Below are positions 16,829 to 23,654 of a DNA stretch of 34,882 bases, one piece after another (the stretch's first letter is position 1; every line of letters starts with the position of its first letter). Below the pieces are notes generated by a model, which worked only from the letters and a program-made list of their open reading frames with translations, searched no databases and was not told where the DNA came from. Both the position numbers and the translations under genes were made by a program. Origin of the DNA: Solirubrobacterales bacterium (GTDB taxonomy: Bacteria; Actinomycetota; Thermoleophilia; Solirubrobacterales; Solirubrobacteraceae); NCBI GenBank assembly GCA_026392325.1, contig JAPLCH010000237.1:1-34882 (forward strand), in the 5' to 3' direction.

Positions 16829-18195
16829 CAGCCTGGGAGCACCTGGTTGGGGTCACAGCCGGTGGCGCCGCCACTCAAGAACGGCCATGTCATGCCGGTT
16901 GGGGCTGCTGCCGCAGCACCTGGGCACCGCTTGTTGTTGCCCGTTCCGTGACCGCCGAACGCCGCGTCCTCGTAGATCGAAAGTCGCTTGTCGGCGTCAA
17001 GAACGTCAAGCGCCTGGGTTCCGCTGTCGTACTTGTAAGCGTTGAAGGCCGGGGATACGCGGGCGTAGTGACCGTTTGAATCATAGAAAGCTGTCGCCTG
17101 ACCGAACTCACGGACCCAACCGACCAAGTCAACTGTGTACGGACGGGCAAACTCAATTGTGTCCTGTCCCTTTTGCAGTGCGTTGATGCTCTCCGGGAAG
17201 GACGAGTGAGTGTTGTCATTTGCCAGCGCCTGAAGGACGGGAGCATTTACGAATGTGTCGATCAGGTCATTGTTGGAACCCTTGGAGTAGATCATCGTCG
17301 CGAGGGTGCTCAGCACTGGCACAGCCCTTGACGCTGCTGGCCGCAGGGCGGTCAGGAACCCGGCCAGGCCGACAGTATTTGGCTTGGAAACGTCTACGAG
17401 TGACTGGACTGAGTCAAGGGTGCCCCGCAGGTCAACGAAGGTCGAGTTCGCCCTTCGAAGAGTGGCTGGAAGGATTGCAAGTGCTTGCGAGAAAGAGGAG
17501 TTCTCAGCTGCGATTGACCCAGCGAACTGGTTCGTATTCTGGACTGCGGAGGAGAGATCATCTCGGCGTGAGGCGATCGCCTTCATTGCTCCAGCCGTCG
17601 CTGTTACTGCTGTGCTTAGCGCTGGCTGGTCGTCTGAAAGCTGGCTGAATACATCAGATGATGTTGAGAGCGCAGGGTTGAAGTAGTAAGCGGAAAGGTT
17701 GGCCTGGGCAACTTTGCCCTTGTACCAATCGCCTTGACCGCGGATGAACCCTGCGAGTCCAGTTCGGGTTGGAGCGTCAAGCGTGTCGAATATCTGGTCA
17801 AGGTCAACAACGGAAGTTGTGTGGTCTTGAGTGATCGTTCCGTTGTCTGGAATCTTGGCGTTGCTGTTGGGTCCGAGAGTCAGCTGGATGTAACGGTTTG
17901 CCACACCAGACAGGGATGTAAGACGCACAACCGCGCTTGTCCCCTCGTGGAGTGGAGCAAACTCGTCGTCAACGGAGATGTCAACTGCAGCCTGATTCTC
18001 TTTGGTCAGTGAAATGGCTTCAACGGACCCAACTCCGTGGCCTCCAACCTGCACTTCATCGCCCTTGACTAGCTGTCCTGCCGTCTGGAAAAGCACCCGA
18101 TATTGGTGTCCTCCACCCCCACCAAGCAGCACAAAAGCGAGCACGAGCACCGCCGCACCGAGCGCACCAACAGCTGCTCCGCGGGCGAGCGACAT
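16828..18195 (-). CDS. Mce family protein, first in the cluster
   Basis: A 455-aa protein: anchor helix 5-25 followed by a Gly run, Mce domain about 31-109 (YRVLFQTAGQLVKGDEVQVG, TSLSGVANRYIQLTLGP), helical region, and a short Cys-containing tail. It starts 2 nt after the ATPase gene stop, so ATPase and hexamer subunits are made from one message. It corresponds to MceA by position only; the assignment of letters to this lineage is not safe. Confidence 0.85.
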   Translation of the reverse strand: MSLARGAAVGALGAAVLVLAFVLLGGGGGHQYRVLFQTAGQLVKGDEVQVGGHGVGSVEAISLTKENQAAVDISVDDEFAPLHEGTSAVVRLTSLSGVANRYIQLTLGPNSNAKIPDNGTITQDHTTSVVDLDQIFDTLDAPTRTGLAGFIRGQGDWYKGKVAQANLSAYYFNPALSTSSDVFSQLSDDQPALSTAVTATAGAMKAIASRRDDLSSAVQNTNQFAGSIAAENSSFSQALAILPATLRRANSTFVDLRGTLDSVQSLVDVSKPNTVGLAGFLTALRPAASRAVPVLSTLATMIYSKGSNNDLIDTFVNAPVLQALANDNTHSSFPESINALQKGQDTIEFARPYTVDLVGWVREFGQATAFYDSNGHYARVSPAFNAYKYDSGTQALDVLDADKRLSIYEDAAFGGHGTGNNKRCPGAAAAAPTGMTWPFLSGGATGCDPNQVLPG

Positions 18196-18197
18196 CC

Positions 18198-19013
18198 TTA
18201 CTCCATCCCCAACGGACCCTGTGACTCGCCTGACAGGAACTGCCTAACGAACGGGTTTGAGGATTCGAAAAGGTCGGTTGCAGCACCAGACTCGACGATC
18301 TGGCCACGCCAGAGAACGGCGATGTATTCAGCTACCCGACGGGCCGAGGCAATGTCATGGGTAATGACGACGTAGGCGCCGCCATTTTCAGCATGGATTT
18401 CCTGAATCAGCTCGCACAGAAGAGCTGTACGGACAGGATCCAAGCCGGAGTCTGGCTCGTCGAAGAGCACGATGTCAGGGTCAAGAACGAGTGCCCTCGC
18501 GAAGCCTGCACGCTTGCGCATGCCGCCTGAGAGTTCGTTTGGCATCTTGTCATTCGCGTCTCCCAAACCGACTTCGTCAAGGCGCTGATTGACAATGTGC
18601 GCGATTTCGTCTTCGCCCTTGTCGGTGTGCTGCCTAAGTGGGAATGCGACATTGTCATAGAGGTTCATCGAGCCAAACAGGGCTCCGTCCTGGAAGAGGA
18701 CGCCAAACTTCTTGCGCATCTCGAAAAGGTCGTCATCTGGCATGGACTGAACCGACTGGCCATGTACGAGGACATCACCGTCATCTGGGTACAAAAGGCC
18801 GACCATGTGCTTGATGCACACGGACTTACCAGTGCCCGATGGCCCCAGAATCATTGAGATTTGTCCCTCAGGCAGCGCCATGTCAAGTCCGTTCAGGACC
18901 TGGTTGCGGCCGAAGGCCTTCTTTACGCCGATGAACTCAATTGCAGCGTTTTCAACGGCAGTGGTTTTACCCGTGTGCCATTCAAATTCGTCTGTTGACT
19001 TGTCAGTTTCCAT
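18198..19013 (-). CDS. ABC ATPase of the Mce system (MlaF/MceG type)
   Basis: A 271-aa cytosolic ATPase. Walker A GPSGTGKS lies at 57-64, the Q-loop in VLFQDGALF (106-113), the signature LSGGM at 161-165 followed by RKRAGFARAL, Walker B VLFDEPDSGLDP at 182-193, and the switch His219 (ITHD). The LSGGM(x)KR form and SGLDP are typical of MlaF/MceG ATPases, which power YrbE permeases for lipid movement. In mycobacteria the ATPase gene is unlinked to the mce operons; here it sits between the permeases and the Mce genes, as in Gram-negative Mla systems. A 25-residue acidic leader precedes the domain. Spacing is 3 nt from YrbEB and 2 nt to Mce one. Confidence 0.92.
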   Translation of the reverse strand: METDKSTDEFEWHTGKTTAVENAAIEFIGVKKAFGRNQVLNGLDMALPEGQISMILGPSGTGKSVCIKHMVGLLYPDDGDVLVHGQSVQSMPDDDLFEMRKKFGVLFQDGALFGSMNLYDNVAFPLRQHTDKGEDEIAHIVNQRLDEVGLGDANDKMPNELSGGMRKRAGFARALVLDPDIVLFDEPDSGLDPVRTALLCELIQEIHAENGGAYVVITHDIASARRVAEYIAVLWRGQIVESGAATDLFESSNPFVRQFLSGESQGPLGME

Positions 19014-19016
19014 CCT

Positions 19017-19814
19017 CTATCCCCCGATCGGTGCGCGCGGATTGGCGCCCCAGAAGAGCTGTGTTCCCAGCATTCCTATTACGTGAACCAAAACAATGTT
19101 TAGAACCATGGACTTCGCCGTCGCGGTACCAACCCCTACTGGCCCACCACTGGCGTTGTAACCGTAGTAACAGCCGACCAGAACGATCGCCGTCGCCATA
19201 CACATTCCCTTTATGACGCTGTAGAGAAGATCCGGCGGATTCTGGAACATCCAGAAGATCAGCTGGTAGCCACCCGATGACACTTCGCCGATCTGCTGGA
19301 CCACGGCCAGGTAACTGGCTAGGAATCCTGCGCCGACGCCGCTGAGGTAAACGAATGGAAGGACCATCCATGCGGCAAGAAGCTTCGTTGAGCAGAGGAA
19401 TGTCATGGATGGAACGCCCATTACCTCGAGCGCGTCAATCTCATCGCTGATCCGCATGGAGCCAAGCTCAGCCACGATTCCCGTGCCTACCTTGGCGGAC
19501 ATCATGTAGCCGAACGAGTATGGAACAAGCTCTCGAAGGTCACACCATGCGGCGAAAACGCCTGCGTACGCCGGAGAACCGACGGATCGGTTGAAGTAAG
19601 CACCCTCGATGCCGCACTGCAGCCCAATGATGAAAATCAGGCTCCAAATGACGATCGTGGAAGAAAGAATCAGAATTCCGGCCTGGCGGAGCGATTCTCC
19701 GAAGTACTTGAAGACCTTGAGGCTGTAGACCTCACCCATGATCCGCCCACAGAAGCGGAGCAGAACGCCCGTTGACTCAAGCCAACTATTTCCCTTGGTG
19801 TTGATTGCACTCAT
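19017..19814 (-). CDS. YrbE/MlaE-family permease, second
   Basis: A 265-aa inner-membrane protein with about five or six helices. MlaE family features are visible: an amphipathic N-terminal helix (VYSLKVFKYFGESLRQAGIL), a central conserved ELGSMRISDEIDALEVMGVPS block that docks on the ATPase, and a C-terminal GCYYGYNASGGPVGVGTATAKSMV block. It pairs with the other permease to form the heterodimeric core through which Mce-bound lipid passes. Its ATG overlaps the first permease stop (ATGA). Confidence 0.9.
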   Translation of the reverse strand: MSAINTKGNSWLESTGVLLRFCGRIMGEVYSLKVFKYFGESLRQAGILILSSTIVIWSLIFIIGLQCGIEGAYFNRSVGSPAYAGVFAAWCDLRELVPYSFGYMMSAKVGTGIVAELGSMRISDEIDALEVMGVPSMTFLCSTKLLAAWMVLPFVYLSGVGAGFLASYLAVVQQIGEVSSGGYQLIFWMFQNPPDLLYSVIKGMCMATAIVLVGCYYGYNASGGPVGVGTATAKSMVLNIVLVHVIGMLGTQLFWGANPRAPIGG

Positions 19815-20587
19815 CGGATCACCTGGATTTCAGGATGTGTTGCCAAGAGTGTCTGCGTGAATACGTAGTTGAAAGCGAAGATTCCGAGGAAGGCGATCAC
19901 CACTGCCTGGTTGACCGCGCGGCCTACTCCTTCAGCACCACCAGATGCAGTCATGCCCTTGTAACAGCAGACGATCGCGATAATCGCGCCGAAGAGAGTG
20001 CACTTGACGACTGAGCCCCAAAGGTCAACCGTTGAGGCGTTGGTGAAGAACGTGGCCCAGAACGGTCCGAGCGGGGCTCCGTTCACGAGCGTGGCAATGA
20101 TTCCGCCGGAGATGCCGAAGATCAGTGCGTATACGTCGAACAATCCCGTGACGAGCATCAGGGCAAGGAAGCGTGGCACCACAAGGTTCTTGATCGGGTC
20201 AACGCCAAGGACCTGAAGGGCGTCAAGTTCTTCCCTGATCTTTCGGGCTCCAAGGTCTGCGGTGATGGCGGTGCCGGCGACACCCGCGAGCACGATCGCC
20301 GTCACGGTTGGTGCGAACTCGCGGATTGATGCGAGAACAAAGAAACCGCCAAGGCGGTCAATTGCGCCGAAGAGGACAAGGAAGTTGGAGGCCTGGAGGC
20401 CTGGGGCTCCGTAACCGAAGGCCACGGTCGAAATGAGCAGTGGGAACCAGCAGAGCTTCAGTGCAAAGAGGAACTGGCTGACAAACTCTCCGCCGTATGG
20501 GTACGGAGGCCTGAGCGCGCTGACAAGCGTCTTTCCTGTCAAAATAACCATGTCGCCAGCCTCCTCCAAGAGGTTTTTGGCCGGCAT
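19811..20587 (-). CDS. YrbE/MlaE-family permease, first
   Basis: A 258-aa inner-membrane permease and the first gene of the Mce operon. It carries the family blocks ITADLGARKIREELDALQVLG (ATPase coupling) and CCYKGMTASGGAEGVGRAVN near the C-terminus, with about five or six helices. I chose ATG 20587 because MPAKNLLEEAGDMVILTGK is the usual amphipathic start; the reading frame is open further up to 20803, but that stretch lacks family features. A GTG at 20614 with a purine-rich GGGAGAGAG 9-12 nt upstream is a serious alternative start and would add nine residues. Confidence 0.88.
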   Translation of the reverse strand: MPAKNLLEEAGDMVILTGKTLVSALRPPYPYGGEFVSQFLFALKLCWFPLLISTVAFGYGAPGLQASNFLVLFGAIDRLGGFFVLASIREFAPTVTAIVLAGVAGTAITADLGARKIREELDALQVLGVDPIKNLVVPRFLALMLVTGLFDVYALIFGISGGIIATLVNGAPLGPFWATFFTNASTVDLWGSVVKCTLFGAIIAIVCCYKGMTASGGAEGVGRAVNQAVVIAFLGIFAFNYVFTQTLLATHPEIQVIR

Positions 20588-20695
20588 TAATGCTCTTTCG
20601 CCTACGGATGGCACCCTAAATCTCTCTCCCTGTCCCTGTCCCTGATTCCCGCAGCCCGGTTGGCTGCAGTACGGGGGCCTTGAACTGTACCCCCG
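20588..20695 (-). promoter_or_regulatory. Possible structured leader of the Mce operon
   Basis: Upstream of the first permease lie two adjacent hairpins: CGGGGG / CCCCCG (20672-20677 and 20690-20695) and GCAGCC / GGCTGC (20651-20656 and 20662-20667). On the minus strand these are followed by a purine-rich tandem repeat, CAGGGACAGGGACAGGGAG. No promoter boxes were identified with confidence. The remainder, 20696-20832, is shared with the divergent lipoprotein gene and shows nothing else. Confidence 0.35.
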
Positions 20696-20832
20696 AGGAG
20701 TGTTCGCCGCCAACCGGTGCACACCCTCTTTCTCATTGTGGCGCGAATCGAACCGGATTACGGCAGTAGAGATTCCAAGCTGGCGCCCAACCGCGCGGTG
20801 CATGTGGCCTTCGGTGGTACGCTGCCGCGGCT

Positions 20833-21462
20833 GTGGGGAGTCGACTTACAACCATCGTTGTGATCTGTGGTTCATTGAGCCTGAGCCTTACTGCGTGCGG
20901 TGGCTCCAACTCTGGGGCCAACCAGTCGAAGGCCGATGGGACTTACAGCGTCTCACTGGTCACCAAGTCATTTCCAAAGATCCAGCGTCTTGACAAGGGG
21001 GCCGTTCTTCGGCTTTCCGTTCTCAATGATGGCAACCGGGCAATCCCGGATGTGACTGTGACGCTGACTACAGGTGCTGATGGAACGAGCGTTCCAGCAT
21101 TCGCGAGACTCGACATGCAGCCAGGGCTTGCTGAACACTTCAAGCCCGTTTGGATTCTTGACCTTGGGCCCGTTAACGGTGATACAGCGCTTGCCAACTC
21201 ATGGAGCCTTGGCAACCTGGCTCCAGGGCGGACCGCGAACTTCATTTGGCATGTACACCCCGTAATTGGTGGGCCGCACGTGCTGAACTGGAAGGTTGCT
21301 CCTGCGATGCTCGGCGGGAGTGCTGTCTTGAGCGATGGTGGGCCTGCCCAAGGGTTGCTTCCCGCCGTGATAGAGACGAAAGCGCCCTCCGCGACCGTCA
21401 AGAAGAACGGACTTGTCGCGAAGGACTATTCGACCAAGAAAGTCTCACCGGGCTCCAACTAG
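20833..21462 (+). CDS. Hypothetical lipoprotein with a beta-sandwich domain
   Basis: A 209-aa protein starting at GTG 20833. It has a signal peptide with a clear lipobox, LTAC, Cys22. The mature part is beta-rich: GAVLRLSVLNDGNRAIPDVTVTL resembles a CARDB or similar Ig-like fold, and the later GNLAPGRTANFIWHVHPV keeps that pattern. It is divergent from the Mce operon and convergent with the amt-glnK pair. A surface role is likely, and an envelope-lipid link to Mce is possible only by position. No Shine-Dalgarno is obvious, so the start is less certain than the lipobox. Confidence 0.7.
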   Translation: MGSRLTTIVVICGSLSLSLTACGGSNSGANQSKADGTYSVSLVTKSFPKIQRLDKGAVLRLSVLNDGNRAIPDVTVTLTTGADGTSVPAFARLDMQPGLAEHFKPVWILDLGPVNGDTALANSWSLGNLAPGRTANFIWHVHPVIGGPHVLNWKVAPAMLGGSAVLSDGGPAQGLLPAVIETKAPSATVKKNGLVAKDYSTKKVSPGSN

Positions 21463-21476
21463 AAAGTTGGGGAGGT

Positions 21477-21510
21477 GAGGGTGACGGAACCCCCCGGCAC
21501 CGTCACCCTC
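21477..21510. terminator. Bidirectional terminator, 11-bp stem
   Basis: GAGGGTGACGG / CCGTCACCCTC is a perfect 11-bp stem with a 12-nt loop. It lies between the lipoprotein stop (21462) and the stop of the PII gene (21541), so it can serve both convergent transcripts. T-tracts are poor. Confidence 0.7.
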
Positions 21511-21540
21511 AATTGCTGCCCCCGGCGTTTCAGCCGTTTT

Positions 21541-21903
21541 CTAAGCGTCGGACTCTGCGTGAACCTGCAGCGTTTCCTCTCCGGACTCTCCAGTCCGAAT
21601 TCGGTATGACTGCTCAACGGGCATCACGAAGATCTTCCCGTCACCCACGTTGCCAGTGCGCGCGTGCTTGAGGATCGCGTCAACGATCGTCTGCACATCA
21701 CCGTCTGAGACCGTGCACTCAAGCTTGATCTTTGGTCTGAGGTAGTTAGTCACCGATGCACCTCGATAGTGCTCGGTTATCCCCTTCTGCCTCCCGGACC
21801 CTTTCACCTCACTGATGGAGAGTGAGGGGAATCCGAGGTGGAGCAGATCCTCACGGATTGGTTCGAACGCCTCGTGCCTTATGTATGCGACGACCATTTT
21901 CAT
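21541..21903 (-). CDS. glnK: PII nitrogen regulatory protein without Tyr51
   Basis: A 120-aa trimeric PII-family signalling protein. It shows ISEVKGSGRQKGITEHYRG (30-48; T-loop start with Arg38, Gln39 and Lys40), the KIKLECTV strand, and the ATP-binding ARTGNVGDGKIFVMPVEQSYRIRTGE block (81-106). Tyr46 is present, but Tyr51, the residue uridylylated in Proteobacteria and adenylylated in Actinobacteria, is Val51. Signalling would therefore rest on ATP/ADP/2-oxoglutarate only. A short extra tail (ETLQVHAESDA) follows. Its ATG overlaps the amt stop (ATGA), with GGAGGT just upstream. The amt-glnK pairing says it blocks the ammonium channel when nitrogen is ample. Confidence 0.92.
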   Translation of the reverse strand: MKMVVAYIRHEAFEPIREDLLHLGFPSLSISEVKGSGRQKGITEHYRGASVTNYLRPKIKLECTVSDGDVQTIVDAILKHARTGNVGDGKIFVMPVEQSYRIRTGESGEETLQVHAESDA

Positions 21904-23474
21904 GCTGTTACCTCCGGGTCAGATACGGGCCCTGTGCCAAAGCGGTCCAGGGCTGGGATTGCGCCATAGCCGGTCAGTTCAGCCGCGGGGATGAACTGCT
22001 CGGGGTAGCCGTACATTCCGTGCTCGCTGATGTCGAGTCCGGCGTTCTCTTCCGCTGCTGTTACGCGGAGGCCGTATGTCTTCTTGATCACCCAGAAGGT
22101 GAGGAAGGACATGATGAATACGAACGTGAAGGCAACTGCCACAGTGAACGCCTGGGCGATCAGCTGCTTGAACGAACCGCTGTACCAGAGGCCACCCGCC
22201 GGGTCACCCCATGCGTTGTACTTGGCGAGCGCAGGCACTGTGAAGATGCCGCAGGCCAGGGTTCCCCAGATGCCGGCGAGTCCGTGTGCTGAAAGCGCAC
22301 CGACGGGATCGTCGATCTTCTTGTCAATGGCGTAGACGCCAAGGACCACGATCACTCCACCAACAGCACCGATGATCGGCGCGGCCCAGAGGGCCACATA
22401 GCCGGAGCCGGCGGTGATCGCAACGAGTGCGGCGATCATGCCGTTGCCTGCCATGCCGATGTCGATCTTGCCCGTCTTGAGCTTCGCGACAAGCAGTGCG
22501 GCAAGGGTGCCGGCTGCTGCAGCGAACATCGTGATCATCACGACTTCAGGGAAGCGACCGTCAATTGCCATCAGGGTTGAGCCGCCGTTGAAGCCGACCC
22601 AGCCGATCAGCAGGATGATCACTCCAAGCCCGAAGAGCGGCATGTTGTGACCTGGAATTGCGCGTGGCTTGCCGTCCGTGCCGTACTTGCCGCGCCGTGG
22701 CCCGAGCAGCAGCAGCGCTGCAAGTGCGCCGGTCGCGCCGATCAGATGGACCGCTGTGGAACCAGCGAAGTCCTGCACGCCTACAAGGCCCAGGCCGAAA
22801 GCGTCCCCAGCCTGGAGGAAGCCGCCACCGAACACCCAGTGAGCAGCTACTGGGTAGATGACCCCTGCGAAAACGACGGCGTAGATGATGTAAGCACCGA
22901 ACTTGATGCGCTCAAGCGTTGTTCCCCAAACGATCGCCAGCGACACCGCGCAGAACGAGAACTGGAAGAGGAACTTCGATGGAACGGTTGCTGAGGAGAA
23001 TGACATTGCACCGAAAGTGCCTTGCCATGCATCCGCAAAGCCACCGCTTGGAATCCCACCAGCAAGGTCTGGCATGTTGAAGAACCAACCGCCTGACTGA
23101 GTGAAGAGCCCGCTCGAGTTACCGAAGTACTTGCCGTTACCGAACGCGAGGGCGAATCCGCAGATCCACCACATGAACGCGGCAATCGAGAAGTTCGTCA
23201 GGATCTTCGCGACGATCGTGCCGACATTCTTGCCACGGGAGAAGCCAATCTCCAACAAGGCAAACCCTGCCTGCATGAAGATCACGAGTGTGGCTGCGAT
23301 CACCACCCACAGGGTGTTGATTGATGACCCGACATTGAAGTCGGATGGGACGGCGCTGGCGTCATGCGCCATGGTCGGCGGCTTGACAGCATCGGCTGCA
23401 AAGCCAACCGCGGGAAGTACAAGTAGTGCGCCAAGTGCCGCTAGGGCAAACAGCGCAATTCGTTTGCTGCTCAT
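21900..23474 (-). CDS. amt: Ammonium transporter (Amt family)
   Basis: A 524-aa membrane protein, longer than E. coli AmtB. It has a cleavable signal peptide (1-27) and eleven expected helices. The twin channel histidines are His243 (AGSTAVHLIGATGAL) and His397 (ALSAHGLAGIWGTL), and the AGFALLEIGFSR motif (69-80) is intact. The cytosolic tail carries the conserved ISEHGMYGYPEQF segment and extends to SDPEVTA. It conducts NH3/NH4+ and is expected to be gated by the PII protein encoded 4 nt overlapping downstream. AAAGGAGGAAGA (23475-23486, minus strand) directly precedes the ATG and is a strong ribosome site. It is divergent from glnN. Confidence 0.94.
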   Translation of the reverse strand: MSSKRIALFALAALGALLVLPAVGFAADAVKPPTMAHDASAVPSDFNVGSSINTLWVVIAATLVIFMQAGFALLEIGFSRGKNVGTIVAKILTNFSIAAFMWWICGFALAFGNGKYFGNSSGLFTQSGGWFFNMPDLAGGIPSGGFADAWQGTFGAMSFSSATVPSKFLFQFSFCAVSLAIVWGTTLERIKFGAYIIYAVVFAGVIYPVAAHWVFGGGFLQAGDAFGLGLVGVQDFAGSTAVHLIGATGALAALLLLGPRRGKYGTDGKPRAIPGHNMPLFGLGVIILLIGWVGFNGGSTLMAIDGRFPEVVMITMFAAAAGTLAALLVAKLKTGKIDIGMAGNGMIAALVAITAGSGYVALWAAPIIGAVGGVIVVLGVYAIDKKIDDPVGALSAHGLAGIWGTLACGIFTVPALAKYNAWGDPAGGLWYSGSFKQLIAQAFTVAVAFTFVFIMSFLTFWVIKKTYGLRVTAAEENAGLDISEHGMYGYPEQFIPAAELTGYGAIPALDRFGTGPVSDPEVTA

Positions 23475-23503
23475 TCTTCCTCCTTTAGGGAGAGGGGGTT
23501 AGG

Positions 23504-23524
23504 GGCGTGGTTACTGAGTACGCC
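23504..23524. promoter_or_regulatory. Candidate operator between amt and glnN
   Basis: TACT-G-AGTA (23512-23520) is a perfect palindrome with GGCG upstream (23504-23507) and CGCC directly downstream (23521-23524), slightly asymmetric by four bases. It lies in the shared regulatory region of two nitrogen-assimilation transcripts, so a nitrogen regulator could bind here. It does not match the GlnR box as I know it. Confidence 0.3.
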
Positions 23525-23532
23525 TCGCATCC

Positions 23533-23644
23533 TGTCTGTCCAATGGGAGAAGGTCATGGAGGCAAGGCGCTTCTACGCTTCGCCTTAATACCGCTTCAGT
23601 GGCCCTTGGTCGCGCCGGCACCCCGACAGACAACAATCAGGAGG
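23533..23644 (+). promoter_or_regulatory. Possible structured 5' leader of glnN, ending in the ribosome site
   Basis: Nested inverted repeats can be drawn by eye: TGTCTGTC (23533-23540) with GACAGACA (23625-23632), CAA-T-GGG (23541-23547) with CCCTTG (23603-23608), and AAGGCG (23564-23569) with CGCCTT (23581-23586). The outer stem ends six bases before AGGAGG (23639-23644), the glnN ribosome site. It matches no glutamine riboswitch class that I know. It may be chance. Confidence 0.35.
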
Positions 23645-23654
23645 AACCCCCGAA

